From Mycoplasma anseris ATCC 49234 (lineage in GTDB: Bacteria > Bacillota_I > Bacilli_A > Mycoplasmatales > Metamycoplasmataceae): a DNA stretch of 64,000 nt. The translations under genes and the position numbers were made by a program. The stretch lies in NCBI RefSeq assembly GCF_000702805.1, contig NZ_JNJX01000002.1, forward strand, positions 1 to 64,000, given 5' to 3'. This document shows, piece after piece, positions 22,079-32,400 of the stretch (within the stretch, counting starts at the first letter, position 1; each line of letters begins with the position of its first letter). Below the pieces are notes generated by a model. The model was not told where the DNA came from. It did no database searches and saw nothing but the letters and a program-made list of their open reading frames with translations.

Positions 22079-22750
22079 TTATATTAATTCAGTTAAATAT
22101 TCAGTTATTAATTTCAAAATTGTTTTATTATCTTCATGGCTGACATTAGAAGCATACAATTCAAAAGTTTTATCTAAATAAAAAAGGCTTTTCAATATAT
22201 TGACATTCATAATAGATTGATTAATTGTATGTTTCCGACACAAATAACCACCTTTATAAAAAGCAAAATCCACAATTTGTTTAGTATTTCCGCATTCAAC
22301 ACATCCATCTAAACGGGGATTTATGCCTTCAATTTGAAGAATTTTAAATAATAAAAAAGTAATAATTTTATTGTCCTTATTTTGATTAAATAGTTTTGCT
22401 AATTCTAAATATCACTCAATTAGAATTTGACAATTTTTACTTCTTATTCTTTTAAAAAAATACAATAGTTTTTCTTGAATTTTTGCCATATTGACATCAA
22501 TTGGAAAGGCAGTTATTAAACTTGCTCTTTTTAATCTTTTGTTTAAGTTTGGGTATTTAGATATAATTAATTCTAAATTAGCAATGCTTAAAATGTTTAA
22601 AGCATTGCTATTTTTGGAAGTGATTTTCCTTACTCCTTTACAAAAAATTCATTCAATTCCCTCATTTGTTAATACACAAATATTTTCATCATAGTCATTG
22701 ATAGATTTTTTTGATAAAATGATTCCAATCGTTTCGATTTCATTATTCAT
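22079..22750 (-). CDS. recO: DNA repair protein RecO
   Basis: A 223-aa recombination mediator that helps load RecA at gaps. The N-terminal OB-fold region begins ETIGIILSKKSINDYDENICVLT. The zinc-finger-like part CVECGN followed by LCRKH near residue 150-180 is typical. Two Trp codons are UGA. The start has no ribosome site but a TATAAT 8 nt upstream. The previous minus-strand operon (p80-p60-hinT) ends upstream at its own terminator, so recO is its own unit. Confidence 0.88.
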
Positions 22751-22758
22751 ATTTATTA

Positions 22759-22764
22759 ATTATA
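22759..22764 (-). promoter_or_regulatory. -10 element of recO (leaderless arrangement)
   Basis: Minus-strand TATAAT ends 8 nt before the recO ATG, with no Shine-Dalgarno sequence. Confidence 0.5.
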
Positions 22765-22765
22765 T

Positions 22766-22788
22766 AAAAAAACAAGCAAACGCTTGTT
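22766..22788 (-). terminator. Terminator of the p80-p60-hinT operon
   Basis: AACAAGC and GCTTGTT pair around AAAC and run into Ts on the minus strand, overlapping the hinT stop codon. Confidence 0.8.
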
Positions 22789-23114
22789 TAATCTTCATAA
22801 TAGGGAATAATGTGAATATGAGTTCTAAAAATTTCTTGACCAGCTGAAGAATTGTTATTAACAATTAATTTAAAACCGGTTGCATTTAATTTTTTCATTG
22901 TTTCCAAAGCTAATTCACGAGCTTTTAATATTAAATAAGAAAGTTCTTCATCTTCAATATCATAAAGATTTTCTGAAAAAACTTTAGGCACTACTAAAAA
23001 ATGACCTTTATTTACTGGTTTAATATCATTAAAAGCAATAACTTCTTTATCTTCATAAATAATTGTGGCTGGTATTTCTCTATCAATTATTCTCTGGAAT
23101 ATATCCTTTTCCAT
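22788..23114 (-). CDS. hinT: HIT family nucleotide-binding protein (HinT)
   Basis: A 108-aa purine nucleoside phosphoramidase of the HIT family. It shows IIYEDKEVIAFNDIKP, NKGHFLVVPK and the active-site triad HIHIIP near the C terminus. Its ATG is 4 nt past the p60 stop. The gene order p80-p60-hinT matches the M. hominis locus in which HinT binds the cytoplasmic side of the P60/P80 membrane complex. By that precedent, HinT here is likely membrane-associated through P80. Confidence 0.95.
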   Translation of the reverse strand: MEKDIFQRIIDREIPATIIYEDKEVIAFNDIKPVNKGHFLVVPKVFSENLYDIEDEELSYLILKARELALETMKKLNATGFKLIVNNNSSAGQEIFRTHIHIIPYYED

Positions 23115-23118
23115 AACT

Positions 23119-24882
23119 CTATAATAATCCCTCTAATTTTAATTTTTTAGCAATGGTTTCATTGATTGCTTTATCATCAATCTTAAAGCCAAGTTCTTGA
23201 TAATATTTATTTGCTTGTTTGAAAATCTCTTTTTGATCCATAAAAATAATATTGTTAGCAATGATTTTTTGTTGTTCATTACTTTCTCATGGAGTTTGTC
23301 TAAAACTAAAACTTTTTGTTTCTTTAGTTTCTTTATCATTTGAATTTGTTGTTTGTGGTTTAGCTGTAAATAAAGGAACAATTTTAACAATGTATTTTGG
23401 GCTAAATGATTTAGTATTGGCATTAAATGAATTAACATTGGTTCTTAATAAGTTTAAGTTATATTCTTTAGATTCAGTTTCTGGATTTAAATTAATCAAT
23501 TTAGTACGGTAAGTCAAAAATTGACGTTTTTCTAATTCTTTAACTGTTACTTTAACTTCAATTTCAATATCTTTGGTTTTCTTTAATTGACTAGTTACTG
23601 AAACTACTTCAAATCTTAAATGATACTGATTATCATCTAAAGTAACTTCTTTTTCATAATAAGTTTTATTATTTTCTACAACTTTCGTTAGATCTTTAAA
23701 TTCAATATCACTAATTGCTACTTCTTTTTTATTGTCCTCTTTAATTAATTCAGCCTTATTTGCTTCAATAATTTGAGCAAGTGGAGTGGTTCTTTCTTGA
23801 ATAATTAATTTAGCAAATTTAAATGCATCTTGTGAATAGACTTTATTGTTTGTTGGTGATACAAACCCAAAGATTGGAGAAAGTTGTTCTTTCAAATAGA
23901 AAATATCATTTGATAATTCGCCAGTATAACTTTCGGATTTGCTAATACCACGATAAGCCCTTAATTTAGTTAAATCAAAATGTTCATTTTCACCAATAGC
24001 AATCAATAATTCTGGCCGTTTTGCTACTTCATTAACCTTATATAGTGGTTTATTAGCTGGGTTATATTCAGCTAATTTATTAAATTCTTCTAAAGTAGCA
24101 ATTTCACCTTGTCTTCAACGTAAATTCATATCACGATTATCATCAAATGATCAAGATTGAACCAATGGTGTATTTAATAAGTATTTAATTAAATATAATG
24201 AATTTTCGGTTAAATCAAGATTTTCGTGAATAATCCGTTCTTTAACTGGGGTTTTGTCTTTGTCAATTTTGACTTTTGATTCAATTTTATCTTTGCCAGT
24301 TTCATCATTAGCTAAAGCGCGTAATTCTTTTCGATCTTTTAATAAATAATTTCTAGAAAGGATTAAACTTTGAATTTCGTATCTAATATTTTCACTTAAT
24401 TTATCTGAATGTTGCATTAAAAATTTAAATTCAGTTTCATTAGGCATAGCATAAGGAGCTGGTTGATATGAAGTAGTATCAATTTCGGCTTGAATAAAGG
24501 TGTTGATTAAATTTGAGAAATATTGTGGATTTGAATCAAGCTTTTTGAAAGCAAAAATTTTAAAAATTTCATAAGCATCTTTATAAAATTCAGATGAATT
24601 TTCATTCTTGTTAGTTAATAATTCCAAAATGACATCATTGGTTGAAGAAAATGATAAACCATTTTTTGTTAAATCGTCTTGATAAAAAGTTGCTAAATAA
24701 CTATTTGTTAAAGTAATTAATACTTTATTAAATGCTAATTGTTCATTCAAAATCTTATTTTGTCTTGCTCTTTCTTCAACATCTTTATTGTCATGTGAAC
24801 AAGCAGCAGCGATTGGCAAAATTGAAATAGGAAGAATTAATGATGCTGATAATGCTAATCATTTTTTATTTAATTTTCTCAT
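23119..24882 (-). CDS. p60: P60-like surface lipoprotein (HinT-interacting membrane complex)
   Basis: A 587-aa lipoprotein with a signal peptide ending in the lipobox ILPIAAAC (C28). The mature domain is helical and charged, with no enzyme motif. In M. hominis, P60 is exposed on the surface and forms a stable complex with P80 and HinT. Assignment rests on gene order (between p80 and hinT), size and the lipobox. UGA Trp codons are read at several points. The ribosome site AGGAGGA precedes the ATG, and the gap to p80 is 10 nt. The role is not established; a link to nucleotide metabolism or transport is speculated in the literature. Confidence 0.82.
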
Positions 24883-24892
24883 TTCTTTCCTC

Positions 24893-27028
24893 CTATGCTT
24901 GTTTTAAAAAGTTTTCAATTTGCTCAAATAAATATGAAATCATTTCTTTGTTTTCATGACCTCTAATGCTAAATTGTTTGGTATTTTGATCATAAATGAA
25001 ATCAGCACTAATATTAGTTGAAATAGTTTTTGAAACGTATTCTTCAATTTGTTTTGCTTTATTTCTTAATTCTTCACCAATATTTGCTTGTTCGACAGAA
25101 TTTAAATATTTCAATGCCTTGTTAATATCTTCATCATTAAATTTATGAGTTTCATCTTTTTGATATGATTTTAATTCTTTTTCTTTAATATAAGCTTTAA
25201 ATGAATCTTGTTTTAATAAATCGTTTAATTGATAATTCTTGGTTAAAATTTCATTAAACATAGTTTCTAAATCAAAAATAGTTTCATTAATTCCATCTGA
25301 GTAATTAGCTTTAGATTTGATTGCTAAATCTCTTCTAATAACTCGATTAACAACTTCTTCAGAATTTAATTGTAAAACGTTCTTAATAATAATGCCATTT
25401 AAAGAAACTAAAACAAAATTATTGTTAACTTTAATTATAGTTGAGACTTTATTTTTTTCATTATCATTAGTTGAAGTAGCAAAGGCAAAAGTATCTCTAA
25501 ATGCTTCACCAGCAATTTTATTAAAGTCTTTTTCTTCCATTTCGTTAATGTATTTAGCTACTTTTTCATTTAATTCAGAATATTTATAAGTGTAATCACC
25601 ATTATTTGCTGAAATTATTTCTTCAGATTTTGATAATTCGGTTTTTAAATCAACATTATTATCAAACAAAACTAAAAGTTTGGTTTTTAAATCAGAAAAT
25701 AGTGTTGGTTTTTCTTCATATTTAAAGATTCCAGTATCAGCAGTTGCATCACCTTGTAAAATTGAAATTAATGGTAAAAAACTTTGTGGATCGCTATTTT
25801 TAATTAAAGATTTAACATTCTTAAATCCTTCTGAACCATATTTATTAGCATTGGTTGATGAAGAAGAAGCATTTATTAAAGCCATTTTATCATTTTTTGC
25901 TTTAATTTGATTTTCTTTTGATAATCCATCTTCTTTAAGAATTGAACTTAAACCTTGGAATTTGTTTAAACGATCAATACCTAATTCAATTGATACATTA
26001 TCCTCGTCTTTTTCATATGTTGAATATTTAAATAGCTTAATAACATCATCTTTAGAAATAATTCAAGGATTATCCTTAGATTTTTCATCAGGTTTAATGT
26101 TTAAATTAAAATCAGAAGCGATAAATTGTTTTTTCTTAATTCATTCTTTAATATAAGCTTCAGGGCTTTTTTGATCAAAGACAAATGATTTAGTTACATA
26201 AAGTGGCACTTTAAATTCATCTGGTTTATTGATTTTTAATTCCGGATCAGTTTCACTTGGTAAAACAAAGTTAAAGTTTTCTTTAGCAAAAGGTAAAGCA
26301 ATTTTGTCGCCTTTTTTAGCAATTTCCACTTTTTTACCATCAATGGTGTAGTAAACATCATCATTTGCTAAAACATAACCTTGTTTTAATTCGGTGTATG
26401 TTCAATCTTGATTCATTTCCATTTCATATCTTAAATATGCTTTGGATTCTAAACGTTTGGTTACTTTATAATTGATTGCTTCTTCTTTATTTTTAGCTCT
26501 ACCATATTCATCTTTTGCTAATTCATTAATAAATTTTTCTTCTCATTTTTTATCAAAACCAAATTGTTCTTTAAATTTATTTTCTAAATCGTCAATTTTT
26601 TGGGTTTCTTCATTTCTAATTGATTCAATTGAAGGTAAGGCAATTGATCTAGTATCATTAATTTTATCTGCCTTATAAATAGCTTCATATTTTAAAGAAG
26701 CTTCATATTCTTGTTTATATAAAAATTCAGTAATATGATTTTGAATTTCTTCAGCAATATATTTATTTTCATTAACATTTTTATCTAAAACGTCAATTGT
26801 TTCATAATTAATAGAAACTGTTTTTCCATTAGGCAATTTGATTTCAAAAACATTATCTGTTTTGTTAATTGGTTTATCAATAACTGGTAATTTATTTTTA
26901 GCTTGAACTAAAGGAATAGTAATTCCTGCAACAACACCAGCACCTAAAACAGTACCTCAAAATGCACCTCATAATATTTTTTTTCTACGTGATTGTTGTT
27001 CAGTAGTCTTTATTTTTTTATTGCTCAT
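24893..27028 (-). CDS. p80: P80-like membrane protein (HinT-interacting membrane complex)
   Basis: A 711-aa protein. A basic cytoplasmic start (SNKKIKTTEQQSRRKK) is followed by a single hydrophobic helix at about 20-45 (WGAFWGTVLGAGVVAGITIPLV). A long charged extracellular region, mostly helical with Lys/Glu-rich coiled-coil character, makes up the rest. It lacks a lipobox, unlike P60. It is the first gene of p80-p60-hinT; in M. hominis, P80 is the partner that contacts HinT. The ribosome site is AAAGGAA and an extended -10 lies about 25 nt upstream. Confidence 0.82.
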
Positions 27029-27053
27029 TTTATTCCTTTCTAAATATTTATAT

Positions 27054-27062
27054 ATTTTAACA
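27054..27062 (-). promoter_or_regulatory. Extended -10 promoter of p80-p60-hinT
   Basis: On the minus strand TGTTAAAAT forms a TGn-type extended -10 about 25 nt before the p80 start. Confidence 0.5.
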
Positions 27063-27111
27063 TTTTTTAAGGTTTTTGTGTATATTGTTAATATTCATAG
27101 AATATTCTCTA

Positions 27112-27117
27112 TATAAT
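27112..27117 (+). promoter_or_regulatory. -10 element of the LicD-like gene
   Basis: TATAAT ends 10 nt before the ATG at 27128, with no Shine-Dalgarno sequence; a leaderless or very short leader is predicted. Confidence 0.45.
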
Positions 27118-27127
27118 TATTGGTATT

Positions 27128-27799
27128 ATGGATGAACAAAGATTAGAATTGAAATGAACATTATTAAAAGAATTTGTAGAAATTTGTGACAATAATCACA
27201 TTTGATATAGCCTTGATAAAAAACTTTTATTGTATGCCATTAACAATGTTGAAGAAGAAATAGAAGATGATTTTGAGGTCATGATGACTTTTGAATCTTA
27301 CGAGAAATTAAAGACCTTACATTCCAAATTTGTATTAGATAATTGTAAGCACAATCTTTATCATTCACAACAAATTAAATTTCAAAAAGATTGTGAAAAC
27401 ATTGAAGAAGAGCAACCTTTTATTAAAATTAATTTACTATTGCCAACAAAAGCGGTTAATGTTAAAAAACTATTCACTACAAAGTATAAAATGAAGAATT
27501 GGGCTTGTAATTTAAAACTAAATAGCACCGTTTCACACCTTATTTGAAATATACCTTTTTTTAGATGAAATTATAAACAACTAATTAATTTAATTCATGA
27601 AGAGATTTTTGAAGGTTTTATTGTTATTGGAGGAACAATTGATAAAGCAATTAAAAAGACTTGAATTCCAAATGTTAATTATCAAACTAAAAAAGTTTTT
27701 TATAAAAATCTTTATTTAAAAGTATTTAATGAAGCAAATGTATATTTAGCTAACATTTATGATGAATTGTTAACAAAAACAAGTGAAGAAGATAATTAA
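27128..27799 (+). CDS. LicD-like nucleotidyltransferase, degenerate
   Basis: A 223-aa protein whose ends resemble LicD phosphotransferases. The start LLKEFVEICDNNHIWYSLDKK corresponds to the LicD opening helix. EIEDDFEVMM takes the place of the catalytic WDDDIDIMM, and the end IPNVNY...YLANIYDELLT matches the family's closing block. The glycine-rich GGTLLGAVRH element is replaced by KKLLLYAINN. The fold is probably retained but activity is uncertain. LicD enzymes add phosphocholine or glycerol phosphate to surface glycans. Five Trp codons are UGA. The gene converges on the next one, with stops overlapping by 4 nt. Confidence 0.55.
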
Positions 27800-27819
27800 A
27801 TTTCCTCACTTGTTTTTTT
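27775..27819. terminator. Bidirectional terminator
   Basis: AAAACAAGTGA and TCACTTGTTTT pair around both overlapping stop codons of the two converging genes. T and A runs flank both sides. Confidence 0.7.
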
Positions 27820-28506
27820 ATTCATTAAATTTAAGTAATTATATTTTTCTAATGAAATTTTTTTATTTTTTCAGAAATAAACTCTTTTGATTTCAATTCC
27901 TTGTTCATTATAAGTAATTTGTGGCCCTTGTTTTTTATCATTTTCAAAAAAAGTAGTTTGTTCTAAAGCACCGTTTTCATAATAAATATTGTCAGGTCCA
28001 TTTTTTAAATCAAATTGATAATATGTTTCAGAATATAAATTACCGTTTAAATAATAAATTTTTAGATTGCCATGACGATAATTATCTAAATAAGGAATTT
28101 CGGAATGTAGATTACCGTTTTTATAATAATGTTTTTCTAAAAAAGTTGTTTTGTTTATTTTCTTTAAAGTTTCTAACCGATCCTTTTTGATCTTTTTTAA
28201 AAGAAAAATTGAATATATAAAATAGCCAACAAATAAGCCTAAAACAATTGAAAATACAATATAAAATAACGATTTATTGGCAATTTGCTCTTTTTTGGCT
28301 AATAAAGCAACAAAAATAATTGAAATCACACTAATAATAAAGCCTAAAAAGACAATAGAATCACAAATAATCATTATAATTCTAATCTTTTTAGTCAATT
28401 TAATTTTGTTTTTAAAATGAATTAATATGCCATAAACAAGATTAAAAACCATAGCAATAACACTTAAAAGAGCAATAAAAACTAATAGAAATTCTAAACG
28501 ATGCAT
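27796..28506 (-). CDS. Membrane protein with YwqK/MORN-like repeats
   Basis: A 236-aa protein. About four hydrophobic helices fill residues 1-105 (e.g. FLLVFIALLSVIAMVFNLVYGIL, SIVFLGFIISVISIIFVALLA). The cytoplasmic tail then repeats a YYxNGxLxSExxYxxxxxxGxxxxYY pattern: HYYKNGNLHSEIPY, IYYLNGNLYSETYY, IYYENGALEQTTFF. This is the MORN-like repeat seen in YwqK-type proteins. The function is unknown. The start follows a TGTTAAAAT extended -10 by 7 nt, without a ribosome site. Its last 17 codons overlap the terminator. Confidence 0.75.
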
Positions 28507-28513
28507 ATTCTAA

Positions 28514-28522
28514 ATTTTAACA
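28514..28522 (-). promoter_or_regulatory. Extended -10 of the YwqK-like membrane gene (leaderless arrangement)
   Basis: TGTTAAAAT on the minus strand ends 7 nt before the ATG at 28506. Confidence 0.5.
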
Positions 28523-28549
28523 CATTCATACTTGATTTAAGATGAATAA

Positions 28550-28575
28550 AAGTATCGCAAAATGCGATACTTAAA
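28550..28575 (-). terminator. Terminator of the ABC transporter operon
   Basis: AAGTATCGC and GCGATACTT pair around a 5-nt loop, 9 nt past the ATPase stop. Confidence 0.75.
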
Positions 28576-28581
28576 TTATGC

Positions 28582-29493
28582 TTAATTTGAAGGTTCTTTT
28601 TCAATTAATCATTTTCTTTCTTGTTTAATAATTTCTTTGATTCTACCATCTTCTAAATAAATTACTTTGTCAGCCATTTCAGCAACATCAGGATCATGAG
28701 AAACAATAATTACGGTTGATTTATAATCACGGTTGATTTGTTGTAGAATTTTCAAAACAATTTTAGAAGTTTTTTCATCTAAAGCGCCAGTTGGTTCATC
28801 AGCTACTAAAATTTCTGAGTTTTTAGCAATGGCTCTTAAAATCGATACCCGTTGTTGTTGCCCACCAGACATTTGTGATGGATATTTATACATACATTCT
28901 TCTAAATCAAAGTTTTTAAATAGTTCTTTGATATTTAAGTGTTTTGATTTATCAGATTGCAAATAAGAACCAGTTTCAACATTATCATAACTATTTAAGT
29001 TTTGTAATAAGTTATAACTTTGGAAGATAAAAGAGGTGTTTTTTCTTCTAAATAAAGTTTGATGACGATCAGATAAATAAGGCAAATTAATATTATTAAC
29101 TATAACTTTTCCACTAGTTGGTCGATCCAAAGCACTAATAATGTTTAATAAAGTTGATTTACCTGAACCAGATTTACCATATAGAATTGCAATTTCACCT
29201 CTTTCAATTTGAAAAGTAATTCCTTTTAAAACTTCAGTGGCAATATTACCTGATAAATAAGTTTTTCTTAAATCTTCAACTTCAACAATGAAATTTTCTT
29301 GGTTAATTTCTTTTTCTTTGCCATCTTTTTTCCGGGGTTTATCATTAGCTTTTTTAAATTCTTTTAAGGTTTTAGCATCCAGTATTTTAATAGCAACACC
29401 ATCATCATCAATTTCAAAACTCTCCTTAGAATGAGTTAATTTTTCATATGATAATGCTTCTAACCCTTTTTTTTCTTTTTTGTTTTTACGCAT
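28582..29493 (-). CDS. ABC transporter ATP-binding protein (LolD/MacB-like)
   Basis: A 303-aa ATPase. A charged N-terminal extension of about 70 residues precedes the nucleotide-binding domain. Walker A is GKSGSGKST, the Q loop lies in FIFQSYN, the signature is SGGQQQR, and Walker B is ILVADEPTGALD with the H loop VSHD. This subclass pairs with FtsX-type permeases, here the giant protein directly upstream (1-nt gap). The likely role is mechanotransmission or lipoprotein/peptide handling rather than import. It resembles the MG467/MG468 pair of M. genitalium. The ATG has AAAGGAAAA upstream, inside the permease end. Confidence 0.94.
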
Positions 29494-29494
29494 T

Positions 29495-32400
29495 TTATTT
29501 TCCTTTCAAGGCATCAATTGCTTTAGTTTTGTTTAAACTATTTCAAGTAATCATTGAAGTAATTGTAAAGACTGAAATACACATAGTAGCAGATAAAATA
29601 ATGGTTGAAATATTTAAGGTTAACGGTAATACAATTTGACTTGTTGCCATCATAAATTGATTAAATAAGAAGATTAATCCAAAAGTAACTGGAATCATTA
29701 AAGCACAAGCAAATAGAATAACAGGAACAAAATTGAAGAAGAATAAGAAGATCTTTTCAAAGTTACTGTATCCTAACACTGAGAAGGTTGCGATAGCTCT
29801 TTGGTTTGAACTAATCATAATGTTAGTAATAACAATTAAAATAACAATTGAAATAATGAATGATACAACAATAAAGGCAACTAAAACTGTATTAATAGTT
29901 TCAGAAATTCCGGTAATAAAACCAATTTCAATATCTTTACTATTAACATCAAATGAAGCACCAAACATAATATCTTTACCATAAATTGCATTGGTATCAG
30001 TTCCATACATACGATTTAAAGCATCTCTTGCTAATTTGACGTAATTGTATAATGTATCCCGTTTATGTTCAAGAATGTAATTGTAATCATATTCACTTAA
30101 TTTAGTAAATTCATATAACTTATCTTTGTATGAGTAATTGGTTTCTCTTGATTCATTTACACTATTTACTAAATGTTCAAACACAGAAACAAAGTTTACA
30201 CTCGGATCAGAAATGAAAATCCGTTTAAAGAATGCTCAAATTGATTCATCTGAAGAATTAGCAACGTCATAAGTACTTGCGGCTCCTCAGAATCCTGAAG
30301 ATGAATAAGTTGTTAAGGTGTCAATGGTTTGTACAGGAGTTTTATCAACTGATAATATTCCATTGAATGCCTCGTATTTTTTATTAAAGATTTTAATATA
30401 TTCTTCTTTTAATTGAGGGTTTTTAGCAATTAAATTATTCAATTCATATTGTCTTGCATCTTTTAATCGCTTAGTTAAATTATCTAAACCTAAAATCTTA
30501 TCAATAATATCTTTTCTAGTAACAAATTCATTATTGATATAAGTACTTGAAATACCAACCACTTTGAAAGAATAATCTGTTCTTGGGGCTTCTAGATTTA
30601 AGACACGGTAGTTATAACGATCAATGTGATTTAAAACTTTGGCTTCAAAAGTCTCACCAACTTTAATTTTTAAATTTTTAGAAGTTACTTTATTTAAAAC
30701 AACTGGTATTGCATCTTGGGGGTCCCATTGATAATTATTTAACAATTCACTTAAATTGTTGTTCTTTTCATCATAAATTTGAACATATTTTGAATCATTT
30801 GCATAACCATAAATACGGTATTCTTTGCCCTTAATTTGGGTTTTTGCATAAGAATATTTCTCATTGGTATTTTCGTTTCAATAAACACCTGCAAATCCAA
30901 CAAAGAAATCAATACTATCAATCTTTTTATACGCATTAATTAAAAAATCTCTGTATTCTTGTCTATGACGAGCTGTTGAAATTTTAATTGGTTTTAAATA
31001 AGTTTCATTAACTGGATCTCATTCAACAAATTTAAATTGCATATCATTTGGATTGCTTGATTTGTCAGAATCATAATTTTCAATTCCTCTAAAGGTGAAA
31101 TAACTTCTTCGATTACTCATATCTTCTGGTAAACCGGCTTTTTGGTCAGCATAATATTTATTGATATCAGCAACACAAATAACTTCATATCATCCAGCAT
31201 CATTAGGAATTTTAACTAAGTTTTGAGATTCTTCAATTTCTTTTGAAACCCGGTTAAAAATTTGTACAACTCTAGCTCTTTGAGTTTCTGGCATACTTGC
31301 ATAAGTTATATCTCAAGGAGATAATTCAACATTTAAATCCATTAATAAATCCAATGATGATTTAGTAATAACAACTGGATCAAATTTTCTTATTATTGTA
31401 TCAGTATTTAATGAAAAACCTGGTCTTAAGAAGTTGGGATTATCATAATCTAATTGTGTTCCATTTGAAGAAGTTGAACCAGATAAATCGTTAGGCATAT
31501 ATAATAAATTTTCAACAATGTTTTTATTATAAGTTACATATGGCCCACCTTCGGTAGTTGGTGTTTCTAGATCCAATTTGAATTTATATAATCGATTTTT
31601 GTAAGTTTGACTAATTGAACGATCAAAAACATTATTTGAAGATAAGAAGAACATTGATATTAATGAAGTTGTTGAAAATGCTAAGAATAATGAAAGCATT
31701 TTTCAGAAATTATTTAAGGCCATAGAAGCAATAAATTTCATTTTAATGCCAAATCTTCTAAATATAGAAGAAACTTTTGAAGCAACGTTTCCAATATTTA
31801 AATCCACTAATCCACTCATCATTTCAGTTGGTTTAGTTTTAACTGAAACCTTTGTAATAATAAAAATCAGAATACTTGAAGCTATGATTGGTAAAATTGT
31901 TGTAATAAACATTGAAAGCCAGTTAAATGGAATTGTATTATTTTCTAGTGTTCAATAACTGCTGAATATTTGCATTGTTTTTAATTGTAATAACAATCCA
32001 GTAATATATCCTGCTAAGCCCCCAATTCCTGAAGGAATTCATCCAAAAGCACAGAATGAGAAAGCAATTTCACCAGTAGTATAACCTTGTGCCCTTAGAA
32101 TACCTATAACCTTATTTCTTGCTTCAATATATCTTTTAATAATGAAATAAACAATAAATGCAACTAAAACAATTAATAAAATTACTGAATAAATTGAAGT
32201 TTGTTCAATAACTTTAACAATTGATCTAACAGTTTTATATCTAATTGCTCTTTCTGGGTTTAAAAAATCAGTTTCATCAGCTAAATAAACTTTTTTCATC
32301 CCATTAGTTGAATATTGATCAACTACTTTTTGTAATTCAATTTGTAATTCTTCAGGTGATTTATTAGCTAAATATTTACCTTTTGCATCTTTAGGAGCAG

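Noticed and set aside
21887-22147. A 12-nt direct repeat (ATGGCTGACATT at 21887-21898 and 22136-22147) near the island edge, considered as an insertion-site duplication
   Set aside because: Both copies lie on the same side of the island, one of them inside the recO coding sequence, and neither flanks a mobile element; likely chance or local duplication.
30751-30936. Short Met-rich ORF inside the giant permease on the same strand
   Set aside because: It is out of frame with the continuous permease frame and its composition is that of a frame shadow.
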